Counted from the stretch's first letter, positions 15,392 through 24,690 are shown. The stretch is DNA of 64,000 nucleotides from an uncultured Kordia sp. (GCF_947489565.1 NZ_CANLEA010000008.1:1-64000), one strand, 5' to 3'. Numbers and translations are program-made. The notes: generated by a model not told the origin, from the letters alone.

Positions 15392-16672
15392 TTAACGATT
15401 GTATGGAAATTCATTAATCCAACGGAAATCTCTATTAATCAATTTAAATTTCTTTAAATCATATTGCTTTGCTTTAATGAGCAATGTATCATTCAAATGT
15501 GTTCCATTTAGGGTAAGAATACTATCTTTTAGCGTGTATTTAAAATTATAAACATCGGTAGAATCTCTACGGTTTGTTGCTTCGATAGTTTTGGCAACCG
15601 TATCAAGTTTCATAGCTAACCAAGTGCCGCGATCGTTCATATAATAAACTGAGAAAAAGTTTTCACGTTGAAACACAATTCTTCTCCATAAAGTATCATC
15701 TGTAATTAACATTGGAATGGTGTCTTTATTTTTTTCAAAAAGCTGAATATCGTAAATTCCATACATAGGAGGTTTTGGCGTATTGGGGCCGTACATCGCA
15801 TTGGCTTCAAGGGAATCGCCTAAAGTTGTATGCAAGAAATGACCAAGAATGACAACTTTTAATACCACGGCTGCAATATTAAGTTTCGGTTCTTTAAAAT
15901 ATTTTGGAAAGCTTCTGGCTGTTGTCGTCGCTTTTGTGAAAAATACTGCAAACAAGCGTTTTCTGTCTTGCATAAAAATAAAAGCAGCAAAAAATAACAA
16001 ATGGAACGAATAGGTTTTTATAGGAATATCATAGCACATATTCATCATAAATACATTCAGCATCACGCCAAAAGCAACCAATCCACCTAGAGTTCGTGTA
16101 CGTCTAAATAGTAACAAGACACCTGCAATTAATTCCGCAAATCCAGAAAAAATAGTATACGCTTTAGAAGCGCCCATAAAGGTCCAGGCAATTCCCATAG
16201 GCGAAGAACTTCCGTAGGGTTGTATCAATCGTCCTAAAGAAGGAGAAGGAAACTGAAGTGGAATTATTTTATAAAATCCATATACAAACATTGAAAACAA
16301 TACATAGTATGCTACGTATACGACAAACAAACGCAAGAGTTCGGTGTAATTTTTACGATTACGGTCAATAATACTCCAAATAATTGTACCCAAAACAGCA
16401 ATAAATACACAAGAAAATAAATGTACATAATCATACGTAGTATCGCCACTTCCTGTTATGGGGCGTTCGCTAGGTAATTCAAGATCAAAAAACACATCGC
16501 CCATAAACGGGATTAAATTTCCCCACACATTATCCGATAAAAAAGAGACAACACTTTCTTGTAAATATTTAAAAGCATCTAAAGGAAACGGAAATACATA
16601 TAACAATACATAGATAAAGAAAAAACGAAATCCTATTTTCTGGAAAATATTCCATGAAGTCTTGGCAAGCAT
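15392..16672 (-). CDS. DoxX-like multi-pass membrane protein
   Basis: 426 aa. About eight hydrophobic segments fill residues 10-270. A DoxX-like stretch (IFSGFAELIAGVLLLFRRTRTLGGLVAFGVMLN) lies at about 175-215. The last 150 residues are soluble and beta-rich (VFQRENFFSVYYMNDRGTWLAM, LNGTHLNDTLLIKAKQYDLKKF), probably periplasmic. DoxX-family members act in quinone or redox pathways, but no such function can be assigned here. The gene is convergent with the RES toxin gene, only 5 bp apart. Confidence 0.65.
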   Translation of the reverse strand: MLAKTSWNIFQKIGFRFFFIYVLLYVFPFPLDAFKYLQESVVSFLSDNVWGNLIPFMGDVFFDLELPSERPITGSGDTTYDYVHLFSCVFIAVLGTIIWSIIDRNRKNYTELLRLFVVYVAYYVLFSMFVYGFYKIIPLQFPSPSLGRLIQPYGSSSPMGIAWTFMGASKAYTIFSGFAELIAGVLLLFRRTRTLGGLVAFGVMLNVFMMNMCYDIPIKTYSFHLLFFAAFIFMQDRKRLFAVFFTKATTTARSFPKYFKEPKLNIAAVVLKVVILGHFLHTTLGDSLEANAMYGPNTPKPPMYGIYDIQLFEKNKDTIPMLITDDTLWRRIVFQRENFFSVYYMNDRGTWLAMKLDTVAKTIEATNRRDSTDVYNFKYTLKDSILTLNGTHLNDTLLIKAKQYDLKKFKLINRDFRWINEFPYNR

Positions 16673-16755
16673 ATGGTGGTGTATTGGTTATATACTTAAA
16701 GTTAGAAAAAAATAGTGCTACAAACATGGTATTTGAAAAAATTAATACAATTTTA

Positions 16756-17883
16756 TCATTTTCTAAATGTTCTGTTTTTCCATGTGTATGTAGAGAATAG
16801 TGATCGTATAAAAATATAAACAGTGAGATACGGATATAAAATTCCGCTTATAAAAATATAGAATGGCTGTACTTTTTGTTGGGTAAAATGTAATGTTTGA
16901 AGCAATAAAAGACTATCAATACTGATCTTTGAAATGAAAATAATAGCTAAAAATTTCCATGAGATAGCTGTTAGTAAAAATACAGGAAGTGTACAAAAAA
17001 GCAGGTTCATCAACACTACTATAATTCCGATCAATTTTCCTGTGAACAAGTTATAATTTGCGCTTTTAGAAGCCCAGCGGATGCGTTGTGAAACAAATGT
17101 TGACCAAGTGCGCACTGCAAACGTTTGTACCAAAGCATCTTTCGATTTGAGATACAGGACTTGTGTTGGCCATTTTTGAATGAATTTTTCCAATAAAAAT
17201 ACATCATCGCCACTAGCAATGGTGTCATTTCCTGAAAATCCACGCACTTTTAAAAAAGCTTCTTTCTCGTATGCTAAATTGGCGCCATTGCACATAAAAG
17301 GAATTTGTAAACCAAAACTTCCCATTGTTGTTCCCTGTAAGCTTAAAAAATCGAGTAATTGAAATATGCTGAAAAATGTAGTTTCTTTTGTATACGTTAC
17401 TGGTGCAGCAATCATTTTTGGTTGTGCTAGCACAATTTTCTGATTGAAAAGCTGTAACCAATTTGTTGGTAGGATGCAATCGGCGTCAGTAGTTATGATC
17501 CAATCGCTTTGAATTGTTGAAATAGCTGCAGTGATGGCATCTTTTTTGGGCGAATTGGAAACGCGCGTATTTTGTAAAATGTGTATGTTGCGAGTTGGAT
17601 GTTTTTTGCTGAAATTTTCTATGATTTTACAAGAAGTATCTTCGGAAGCATCATTGACAAACCAAAAAGAGACCTTAGATTCTGGATAGCGTAATGCCGC
17701 AATAGATGCTAACAATTTGGGAAGATTCTCTGCTTCATCTCGAAAAGGAATAATAACTGAAAACTCGGTGATTGCTTCTGTTTCTATAGGTTTTGTGATT
17801 GGCAACTTCCAAAAACCATATACCAAGCTTAGAATCAGCAACGCATAGCTTATACAAATGCAATAAATAAGTATCAGCATCAT
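16756..17883 (-). CDS. Family 2 glycosyltransferase, membrane-anchored
   Basis: 375 aa from the ATG at 17883. A longer open frame reaches 18036, but that part overlaps the upstream gene and is not conserved-looking. An N-terminal membrane helix (LILIYCICISYALLILSLVYGF) precedes the GT-A core: FSVIIPFRDEAENLPKLL, the DxD motif in TTDADC, GDDVFL, and the QRIRW acceptor motif. Three C-terminal membrane helices follow. Processive or single-transfer GT2 enzymes of this shape add sugars from NDP-sugars to membrane lipids or polymers. The start overlaps the stop of the LPG-synthase-TM gene by 4 bp, so the two are coupled. Confidence 0.88.
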   Translation of the reverse strand: MMLILIYCICISYALLILSLVYGFWKLPITKPIETEAITEFSVIIPFRDEAENLPKLLASIAALRYPESKVSFWFVNDASEDTSCKIIENFSKKHPTRNIHILQNTRVSNSPKKDAITAAISTIQSDWIITTDADCILPTNWLQLFNQKIVLAQPKMIAAPVTYTKETTFFSIFQLLDFLSLQGTTMGSFGLQIPFMCNGANLAYEKEAFLKVRGFSGNDTIASGDDVFLLEKFIQKWPTQVLYLKSKDALVQTFAVRTWSTFVSQRIRWASKSANYNLFTGKLIGIIVVLMNLLFCTLPVFLLTAISWKFLAIIFISKISIDSLLLLQTLHFTQQKVQPFYIFISGILYPYLTVYIFIRSLFSTYTWKNRTFRK

Positions 17884-18863
17884 GAAGCAATTGATTTTTC
17901 TGTGGTTCTTACAGGCGAAAAATTCAACACAAAATAACTTCCCACAATACTCGGCAAGACAAAATTGAGAATCCACATCAAAGAAACTACGGAAAGAATA
18001 TTCAATTCCGGAATGTTGAGATAGCCAAAAAGCCATACGGCAACACTTCCTTTGACAACCACATCAAAAATAAATAACATCGGAATTAAAGACGTAATTA
18101 AATACATAGCAGTAATGGTACTCATGGCAATTAGATAGGATGTGTTCAATCCGAAAAATAATAACAATACATAAAATTGATGTGAAAAAATAGCATAACG
18201 CAACACAGAAAGGCTGCTGTTTTTCCAGTGAATTTCCCCAGAAACATTCCGAATAAAACCACGAACACGTTCCCATGAAAAACCTTTGATGCGAAACCGT
18301 TTCTGTTTGCTTCCAACCAGAAAAAGTCCACCTAAAACCAATACAAAAGCAGAAATACGCAGTATTCGATACCAAGGCAATTCAATACCAAATTCAATGG
18401 TGAAAATGGTGAAACCGATCAATCCGAAAAATAAGGTGGCTACCAATTGTGCTAGGTTTCCGAGAAAATTCAATCCTACGACACGTTTTCGTTCAAACTT
18501 CGGGAAATACAAGGCTTTTGCGCCATATTCGCCCACACGATTTGGTGTAAATAACGACGCTGTCAATCCGCCTAAACTATGTGCAGTGCTTTCCCAAAGT
18601 GAAATGGGTTTTATAGAACTCACGAGTGTTTTCCATTTGATAATTTCCAAAAACCAATTCAAAAAACTAGCAACTAAAAGTCCTAAAATAATGGCAGGTT
18701 GTAAGAGTTTGGAAGTCTGTAGTTGGGTGAAAAAAGTATCAAAATCCAACTGTGTATTATTTGCCAATTTATCAAAAATAAAATAGGCAGCACCAATAAG
18801 TATCGCTACTTTTATAGCTAACGCAAAGAATTGCTTAGTTTTGTGTGATACAGAAGTGAACAT
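17880..18863 (-). CDS. Lysylphosphatidylglycerol synthase TM-region family protein
   Basis: 327 aa with about eight membrane helices. Family features include the early SFLNWFLEIIKWKTLV segment and the GLTASLFTPNRVGEYGAKALYF motif at about residues 95-125. It is the flippase-like domain alone (UPF0104 type) with no aminoacyl-transferase domain, so the product may move lipids or lipid-linked glycans. Coupling to a GT2 enzyme supports a shared envelope-glycolipid task. A -7-like TAGATTTG lies upstream on the minus strand (18897-18890), without a clear -33 box. Confidence 0.85.
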   Translation of the reverse strand: MFTSVSHKTKQFFALAIKVAILIGAAYFIFDKLANNTQLDFDTFFTQLQTSKLLQPAIILGLLVASFLNWFLEIIKWKTLVSSIKPISLWESTAHSLGGLTASLFTPNRVGEYGAKALYFPKFERKRVVGLNFLGNLAQLVATLFFGLIGFTIFTIEFGIELPWYRILRISAFVLVLGGLFLVGSKQKRFRIKGFSWERVRGFIRNVSGEIHWKNSSLSVLRYAIFSHQFYVLLLFFGLNTSYLIAMSTITAMYLITSLIPMLFIFDVVVKGSVAVWLFGYLNIPELNILSVVSLMWILNFVLPSIVGSYFVLNFSPVRTTEKSIAS

Positions 18864-18939
18864 TTTACAAAGTAAAGCATTTCGGAATACAAATCTATCA
18901 TGGAGTTTATTTTCGTGATAGTGATACCGTTTGAAATAG

Positions 18940-19515
18940 ATGAATCAAGAGAAAAAGACGCCAAAAACAGAAAGAATCATACTTGGAATTGATCCAGGAA
19001 CCACTATTATGGGTTTTGGCTTGATTAGAGTTGTGGGAAAGAAAATGTACTTTTTACAACTCAATGAACTACAGCTTCAAAAATACAAAGACCATTATTT
19101 AAAACTGAAACTAATTTTTGAACGTACCATTGAATTGATTGATACGTATCATCCAGACGAAATTGCCATTGAAGCACCATTCTTTGGTAAAAACGTACAA
19201 TCCATGCTAAAATTAGGTCGCGCACAAGGTGTAGCAATGGCAGCAGGTTTATCGCGTGAAGTACCGATTACAGAATATTCTCCCAAAAAAATAAAAATGG
19301 CAATTACTGGAAGTGGAAACGCCAGTAAAGAACAAGTTGCCAAAATGTTACAAAGCTTATTGCAGCTCAAAACACTTCCCAAAAATCTAGATTCTACCGA
19401 TGGTTTGGCAGCCGCAGTGTGTCACTTTTACAATTCGGATAGAGTAGAAATTGGTAAAAGTTATTCTGGTTGGTCAAGTTTTGTAAAGCAAAATGAAAAA
19501 AGAGTGAAAAAATAA
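18940..19515 (+). CDS. ruvC: Crossover junction endodeoxyribonuclease RuvC
   Basis: 191 aa. All four acidic residues of the RNase-H-like active site are present: D18 (GIDPGTT), E78 (IAIEAPFFGK), D151 and D154 (LDSTDGLAAAVCH). The glycine-rich GSGNASKEQV segment and the GRAQGVAMAA helix match the family. As a dimer it resolves Holliday junctions after RuvAB branch migration. The gene is apart from ruvAB, as often in Bacteroidota. The LRR lipoprotein gene starts 1 bp after its stop. Confidence 0.95.
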   Translation: MNQEKKTPKTERIILGIDPGTTIMGFGLIRVVGKKMYFLQLNELQLQKYKDHYLKLKLIFERTIELIDTYHPDEIAIEAPFFGKNVQSMLKLGRAQGVAMAAGLSREVPITEYSPKKIKMAITGSGNASKEQVAKMLQSLLQLKTLPKNLDSTDGLAAAVCHFYNSDRVEIGKSYSGWSSFVKQNEKRVKK

Positions 19516-19516
19516 A

Positions 19517-21214
19517 ATGACACAACTTTTTAGGACATTCACTATTGGCTTTTTGTCAATACTATTATTTTCTTGTGGACTCAGTGACGAAGAAGTTTTG
19601 GAACGATTTCAGAAAGCAACAAAGTCAAAAAACTGGAAAGCTGCCAAAGATTTAATTGATGAGTATTTAGAACGAAAACCGAATGAAGACATAGAAGCAT
19701 ATTTTTCAAGAGCTAGAATTGCTACCAATATTGAGCCGTTAGATCTTGAGGAAATTATTGCTGATTTGAATACATATATTGAAAATTTCCCTGAAAACTC
19801 TGTGGCAATTATGTATCGATTCCAAGCCTACTTATATGCCGCTGAATTTGAGAAAGCCATGGAAGATATTGAAACGGTCATTCAAAGGCATGGAAAAAAT
19901 CCTTTTCTATTATCATGGAAAGCAAATACTGCTTTTTTAGACAAAAAATTTGATATAGCTGCAAAAATCTACGAGCAACTCACAAAAATGCCAGGTACTT
20001 ACGAGGAAATCAGAAACAATTATTATTATATGGTTTTTTCGAAACATTTTGGAAGTAACAAAGAAGGCGCTATGTGGGATACTGCCTTTTTACAAGATCG
20101 TGGTTTTGAGCAGGATTCACTTTTAATGAAAGCACTGATCGATGATAAGATCATATTTGAAGAAGTTGCAAACTTTCATTTGCCAAAACTTACGATACCG
20201 GAATTGGAAAAAGCGATTAAGAATGATTGTCATGAACTCGATTTGTTTCCGTTCAAAGAATATCGTCGTGCTGAACTGATGAACAAAATAGCACTAGAAG
20301 AAAGAACTAAAGATTTGGAAGCGTTATTAGAAAATAGAGATGAAGTATATACTTTAAATCTTTCCTATAACGGTTATAAAGAACTTCCAAAAACTTTATT
20401 AGCGTTCAAAAATTTACAAATCTTAAATCTATCTTTAAACCAATTTACAGATTTAGAAAAAACGATAGAAGACATAAGTCAACTTCCAAATTTGAAAGTG
20501 CTCTTGTTGAACGAATGCGGAATCAAAGAATTGCCAGAAAACATCAAGCTTTTAGATCAATTGTTGGTTTTGAACATGTATGGAAATCGTTTTGAAAAAC
20601 TTCCAGAAGCTATTGGAGAACTGCGTAATTTGAAGCTCTTAGGATTGGAAAATAATAGAAAACTAAGCTCATTGCCAAAAAGCATTGGAAATTTAAAGTG
20701 CTTGCAAGTATTAGATGTTTCGCAAACAAAACTAACGAGTTTGCCTGTTGAGGTAGCGTATTGCTCACAATTGGTCATGTTATCTGCCAATCGTTGTCGT
20801 ATAAAAACGTTGCCTGAAAACTTTGGAGACCTAATCAATCTTAGAAACTTGAGTCTCTATGGTAATAAAATTGAAAAATTGCCACAATCTTTTGGAGGAC
20901 TAGAAATATTGCGATATTTAACTTTAACAGGAAACCGATTGAAAGGTCTGCCAAAATCTTTCAAGAAGTTAGACAGTCTAGGACGTGTATCTTTGGATGG
21001 AAATCCTATTGAAGTATTTCCAAAAGAATTAGACTCTTTAAAAAGTGTTTATAGTATTGTTATACATAATACACCAATTAAAAATATTCCATATTCAATT
21101 GCAAATAAGGAAGGTTTAGAACGTATTTTGGTAAATCCGAAATACATTTCACAAAAAAATATAGATTCACTCAAAACAATAAATCCATCTTTGTATGTGA
21201 TTCCACAAAATTAA
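19517..21214 (+). CDS. Lipoprotein with TPR-like N-terminal half and leucine-rich repeats
   Basis: 565 aa. The signal peptide ends in the lipobox LLFSC at C20, so it is lipid-anchored. Residues 25-200 are TPR-like helices (KAAKDLIDEYLERKPNEDIEAYFSRARI). From about 275 to 510 come ten or so leucine-rich repeats of the LP..I..L..L..L.L..N.L type (for example LPENIKLLDQLLVLNMYGNRFEKLPEAI). This type often mediates protein binding. It starts 1 bp after ruvC, so it may share a transcript, though a functional link is doubtful. It is unrelated in repeat type to the giant LRR proteins further right. Confidence 0.82.
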   Translation: MTQLFRTFTIGFLSILLFSCGLSDEEVLERFQKATKSKNWKAAKDLIDEYLERKPNEDIEAYFSRARIATNIEPLDLEEIIADLNTYIENFPENSVAIMYRFQAYLYAAEFEKAMEDIETVIQRHGKNPFLLSWKANTAFLDKKFDIAAKIYEQLTKMPGTYEEIRNNYYYMVFSKHFGSNKEGAMWDTAFLQDRGFEQDSLLMKALIDDKIIFEEVANFHLPKLTIPELEKAIKNDCHELDLFPFKEYRRAELMNKIALEERTKDLEALLENRDEVYTLNLSYNGYKELPKTLLAFKNLQILNLSLNQFTDLEKTIEDISQLPNLKVLLLNECGIKELPENIKLLDQLLVLNMYGNRFEKLPEAIGELRNLKLLGLENNRKLSSLPKSIGNLKCLQVLDVSQTKLTSLPVEVAYCSQLVMLSANRCRIKTLPENFGDLINLRNLSLYGNKIEKLPQSFGGLEILRYLTLTGNRLKGLPKSFKKLDSLGRVSLDGNPIEVFPKELDSLKSVYSIVIHNTPIKNIPYSIANKEGLERILVNPKYISQKNIDSLKTINPSLYVIPQN

Positions 21215-21232
21215 TTCACAAAAATAACCGAT

Positions 21233-21517
21233 ATGAATAACCAAATAGAATTATGTAAAGTATGCGCCAATAGAAAATTTTCTTCTTCACAAGGAATTGT
21301 ATGTGGACTTACGGATCAAAAACCAGCATTTATCAACAACTGTCCTGATTATGAAAAAGACGTCAAAGAAGAAGAAAGACAGGCAAAACAAAAAATGGAA
21401 TTAATTGAAGCAACAGCGCATGAAGAAGAAGGAAAGCCAATGTCTGTGTTGAATATTGTTGTCAGCGTTATTATTTTTATTGTAGCAATGATTCGACTTG
21501 CTACGAGTTGTTCTTAA
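21233..21517 (+). CDS. Small Cys-rich membrane protein, unknown function
   Basis: 94 aa. Four cysteines in the first 40 residues (LCKVCANRKF, GIVCGLTD, NNCPDYEKD) suggest a small zinc-binding fold. A charged helix (EEERQAKQKMELI) and a C-terminal membrane helix (MSVLNIVVSVIIFIVAMIRL) follow. The Zn-like head is probably cytosolic. I do not recognise a named family. It lies 18 bp after the LRR lipoprotein gene and 21 bp before hemW, in the same direction. Confidence 0.65.
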   Translation: MNNQIELCKVCANRKFSSSQGIVCGLTDQKPAFINNCPDYEKDVKEEERQAKQKMELIEATAHEEEGKPMSVLNIVVSVIIFIVAMIRLATSCS

Positions 21518-21538
21518 ACTTAAAATTCATCCAAAGTC

Positions 21539-22663
21539 ATCGCCGGAATTTATATACATATCCCATTTTGTAAGCAAGCTTGTCATTATTGCGATTTTCA
21601 CTTCTCTACATCGTTGGCGAAGAAAGATCGCATGATCAATGCTTTGCAGAAAGAATTACAATTACGCCAAGCAGAATTGGGAAATACGATGGTAGAAACT
21701 ATTTATTTTGGTGGCGGAACGCCTAGTGTACTTTCGTTAGATGAAATCAATGAAATTTTACAAACGGTTCAGCAATACTACACGGTTTCTGAAGCTCCAG
21801 AAATTACCTTGGAAGCCAATCCAGATGATTTAACAGAAGCTAAAATCATGGAGCTTTCTAAGTCTCCGATAAACCGATTAAGTATCGGAATTCAATCGTT
21901 TTTTGAAGAACATTTGATTTTAATGAATCGAGCGCACAACAGCGAAGAAGCTAAAAAGTGTTTAGCAATTGCCGCACAGTATTTTGATAATATTACGATT
22001 GATTTAATTTACGGTATTCCAGACATGACCATGGAAGAATGGAAAACCAATATGGAGACTGTTTTTAGTTACGGAATCAATCATATTTCAAGTTATGCAC
22101 TTACGGTGGAACCAAAAACAGCATTGGAAAAATTCATCCGACAAGGAAAATATAAAGACGTTTCTGAAGAAGATTCGTTAGCGCATTTTAATGTATTAGT
22201 TGAAGAAACTCAAAAACAAGGATTTGTACATTATGAAATCTCTAATTTTGGAAAGCAAGACTATTTTTCCAAGCACAACACTTCATATTGGAAAGGCGCA
22301 AGTTATGTAGGTATTGGACCGAGTGCACATTCGTTTCAAAAAGAAACCAGAAGTTGGAATGTTTCAAACAATGCGAAATACATAAAAAGTATAGAAGAAA
22401 ATAAACTTCCGCTCACTACCGAAAAGCTCTCAAAAGACGATCAATACAACGAATATATAATGACAGGTTTGCGCACCATTTGGGGAATTTCACTTGATTA
22501 TATTCAGAAAGAATTTGGCGAAAATTATGTACATCACACAAAAAAAATAGCAAAAGCTCATTTGGAAGAAAAGACAATTCAAGTCATTGAAAACACAATC
22601 AAAACTACGCAAAAAGGAAAATTTCTTTGTGACGGAATTGCTGCAGATTTCTTTAAAGTTTAA
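21539..22663 (+). CDS. hemW: HemW-type radical SAM protein (heme chaperone), ATC start proposed
   Basis: 374 aa if read from ATC at 21539. The codons after it give AGIYIHIPFCKQACHYCDFHF, which holds the radical-SAM CxxxCxxC (C11, C15, C18). No ATG, GTG or TTG lies between the in-frame stop at 21521-21523 and that motif; the first usable TTG (21614) would delete it. Family members commonly begin MAGIYIHIPFC, so ATC sits exactly where ATG is expected. The rest is intact: FGGGTPS, the HemN-like core and a C-terminal HemW domain. The family binds heme and delivers it to target proteins, and it lacks true coproporphyrinogen oxidase activity. Confidence 0.8.
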   Translation: MAGIYIHIPFCKQACHYCDFHFSTSLAKKDRMINALQKELQLRQAELGNTMVETIYFGGGTPSVLSLDEINEILQTVQQYYTVSEAPEITLEANPDDLTEAKIMELSKSPINRLSIGIQSFFEEHLILMNRAHNSEEAKKCLAIAAQYFDNITIDLIYGIPDMTMEEWKTNMETVFSYGINHISSYALTVEPKTALEKFIRQGKYKDVSEEDSLAHFNVLVEETQKQGFVHYEISNFGKQDYFSKHNTSYWKGASYVGIGPSAHSFQKETRSWNVSNNAKYIKSIEENKLPLTTEKLSKDDQYNEYIMTGLRTIWGISLDYIQKEFGENYVHHTKKIAKAHLEEKTIQVIENTIKTTQKGKFLCDGIAADFFKV

Positions 22664-22857
22664 TCTTGACTTGTTACTAAAAGAATAATTCCTAAAATAA
22701 TATTAAGTGGCAATCCAACAAATAGAAATGCAAATAAATCCCAAGTGCCATTTTCTTGTAAAAGCCATATAGAAAACACCAATGATATTAGAAACAATAT
22801 CAAAGCAAAAAGAAATGATTTTTTATGGTAAAAAGGCTTTTTCATACGCTTTACCAA
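22660..22857 (-). CDS. Small two-helix membrane protein, unknown function
   Basis: 65 aa, or 61 aa from the internal ATG at 22845. It is basic at the N-terminus (KRMKKPFYHKK). Two hydrophobic helices follow: SFLFALILFLISLVFSIWLL, and FAFLFVGLPLNIILGIILLV. It converges on hemW, with its stop overlapping the hemW stop. I do not recognise a family. It looks like a real small inner-membrane protein, but the evidence is only its composition and position. Confidence 0.5.
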   Translation of the reverse strand: MVKRMKKPFYHKKSFLFALILFLISLVFSIWLLQENGTWDLFAFLFVGLPLNIILGIILLVTSQD

Positions 22858-22889
22858 GATAAGAAAAAATCAATTCGTATTTTTGCGGC

Positions 22890-23639
22890 ATGATTTGTAC
22901 CATTCAACGTAAAACAACCAAACATCAAATAGACCTATCAAAACCGCTTGATATTTCTATTCCGTTACGAGCTGCTAAAGACAATGTAAACGCGTGGTAT
23001 GTAGACGCGCCAAAAATTGAACCGGTACGTGCTGACGATTGGGTTGGAAGCGTGAAAGAAGGTGGTGATGTTAATTTTAATAATATTTATTTCAATCCGC
23101 ATTCACATGGAACGCACACGGAATGTGTTGGGCATATTACAGAAGAAGTACATTCTATCAATGAAAATTTAAAGCAATTTTTCTTTTATGCTGAATTGAT
23201 TACGGTTGTTCCTGAAAAAAAAGGAGACGATTACATCATTTCCAAAAAGCAATTGCAAATGAACATAGGAAACAAAAAACGGGAAGCAATTGTCATTCGT
23301 ACATTGCCAAACTTTGAAGAAAAAAAACAGCGACAATACTCGCATACAAATCCGCCATATTTAGAAGAAGACGCAGCTATATATTTGCGTGAAAAAGGAA
23401 TTCAACACTTACTAATCGATTTGCCAAGTGTGGATAAAGAAAAAGATAATGGCGAACTATTAGCGCACAATGCCTTTTGGAATACTTCGGGAGACATTCG
23501 TAAAAATGCTACAATTACAGAATTTATTTATGTGGCTAATGCTATAGAAGATGGCGCGTATTATATAAATCTTCAAATTGCTCCTTTTGAAAACGATGCG
23601 ACACCGAGTAAGCCAATTTTGTACAAAATAGAAAAGTAA
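22890..23639 (+). CDS. Cyclase-family metal-dependent hydrolase
   Basis: 249 aa. The family signature HGTHTE (H73, H76, E78) is present, a variant of the usual HGTHxD, along with a nearby histidine (NPHSHG, H71). The rest matches the cyclase/kynurenine-formamidase-like superfamily (PF04199): DISIPL early on, and LLIDLPSVDKEKDNGELLAHNAFW near the active site. Members hydrolyse amides or esters, with N-formylkynurenine as one known substrate. No tryptophan-degradation gene is adjacent, so the substrate is open. Confidence 0.85.
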   Translation: MICTIQRKTTKHQIDLSKPLDISIPLRAAKDNVNAWYVDAPKIEPVRADDWVGSVKEGGDVNFNNIYFNPHSHGTHTECVGHITEEVHSINENLKQFFFYAELITVVPEKKGDDYIISKKQLQMNIGNKKREAIVIRTLPNFEEKKQRQYSHTNPPYLEEDAAIYLREKGIQHLLIDLPSVDKEKDNGELLAHNAFWNTSGDIRKNATITEFIYVANAIEDGAYYINLQIAPFENDATPSKPILYKIEK

Positions 23640-24032
23640 TTACTCACCGCGTAAATTCTTCTGAATCTCTTTGCTAATTTGATCTAAGGTTGGAAAAGAC
23701 TCTAGCTTATCGCTAAATTCTTTCAGTTGCTCTTGAACGATTCTTTTAATTTTATTCTCTAAAATTTCATCAATAGTTTCTCCGTAATCGGGCATAGGTT
23801 CTCCAGATTTTTTAATAGGCAATGTCATATCACCATTTCCGGTAATCAACCAAAGCGGATTAAGATCTGGATACGTATCGATTATTCTCTCCAAAACATC
23901 GCTTCCTATGGAAGCCCCTGATTTAGATTGCTTACTTGTATAGCCATTGCCTACTTTTATTGAGATATCGAAGGCTCTCATGCTCATATTTTTATACTTA
24001 ATGAACTCAATGATTCTGTCGATTATTTTCAT
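23640..24032 (-). CDS. Helix-turn-helix regulator, paralog 1
   Basis: 130 aa. The N-terminal 70 residues form a small HTH: IDRIIEFIKYKNMSMRAFDISIKVGNGYTSKQ, ending DLNPLWLITGNGDM. This is the Bacteroidota prophage-repressor-like pattern (a helix pair, the NGY turn, and a P.L.p.WLlTGeG.M signature). The C-terminal part is an acidic-basic helix, likely a dimerisation segment. It has a close paralog just upstream (24280-24690). The two share a conserved upstream word (TAGAAAATAGTTT), so they were duplicated with their control region. No phage gene is near. Confidence 0.75.
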   Translation of the reverse strand: MKIIDRIIEFIKYKNMSMRAFDISIKVGNGYTSKQSKSGASIGSDVLERIIDTYPDLNPLWLITGNGDMTLPIKKSGEPMPDYGETIDEILENKIKRIVQEQLKEFSDKLESFPTLDQISKEIQKNLRGE

Positions 24033-24217
24033 TTTATATAGAAATTTATCTATGAAAAATTAACTTTTCGTAGAAAATAGTTTTTAAAATTTAAAAACGT
24101 CACTTAAACTGACAGTAAATCAGCACAAACTAGTGAACTCGTAAATATACATAATTTTGTGTGAGATATAGCGTTTTTTCTGGAAAAGACAGGAATTGTA
24201 TGCCGTTGATTCTCAAT

Positions 24218-24236
24218 AAGTATAAAAAAGATACTT
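24218..24236. promoter_or_regulatory. Dyad between the HTH paralogs
   Basis: AAGTAT-N7-ATACTT, with core GTATAAAAAAGATAC. Nearly the same core, GTATAAAAATGATAC, lies at 24822-24836 in front of the divergent gene. It is a candidate site for the HTH regulators, or a weak terminator for the upstream paralog because a T run follows on the plus strand. Confidence 0.4.
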
Positions 24237-24279
24237 TTTTACAATGCCATTTTACATTGAAGTGAAGTGGGTTTTTTAG

Positions 24280-24690
24280 TTATGCCTGACCCTTTTGATT
24301 GTTCTGAATTTCCTTACGGATTTCTTCCATAGTTGGAACATTTTCAAGTTTATCACCAAAAGCTTTTAGTTGCCGTGCAACGATGCGCTCAATTTTTGAT
24401 TCAATAATTTCGTCAAAGATAGTATAGCTAAGTGGTGGCTCATTAGTTTTATCAAGAGTTATATCTTCATCAATATCGAGAATCATAGCGCCTTTTCCTG
24501 TTAACAGCCATAACGGACTTAACTCAGGATACACATCGATTATTCTCTCCAAGACATCACTGCCTACAGAAGCTTTTGATTTCGATTGCTTGCTAGTATA
24601 GCCGTTTCCTACGTTTATTGACTTATCAAACGCGCGCATGCTTAGTTTTTTATGCTGAATAAAGAGGATAATTCTGTCGATTATTTTCAT
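24280..24690 (-). CDS. Helix-turn-helix regulator, paralog 2
   Basis: 136 aa from ATG at 24690 (a second ATG directly precedes it at 24693). The open frame extends to 24861, but the added residues are hydrophobic junk that runs into a divergent gene. The N-terminal half is closely similar to paralog 1: IDRIILFIQHKKLSMRAFDKSINVGNGYTSKQ, then ELSPLWLLTGKGAM. The linker and C-terminus have diverged. It is divergent from the 85-aa gene at 24830 with dyads between them, the usual layout for an autoregulated repressor and a controlled neighbour. Confidence 0.75.
   Translation of the reverse strand: MKIIDRIILFIQHKKLSMRAFDKSINVGNGYTSKQSKSKASVGSDVLERIIDVYPELSPLWLLTGKGAMILDIDEDITLDKTNEPPLSYTIFDEIIESKIERIVARQLKAFGDKLENVPTMEEIRKEIQNNQKGQA

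Noticed and set aside
17884-18036. N-terminal extension of the GT2 glycosyltransferase
   Set aside because: The extra 51 residues lie fully inside the upstream gene in another frame, while the ATG at 17883 fits a 4-bp overlap and a membrane helix.
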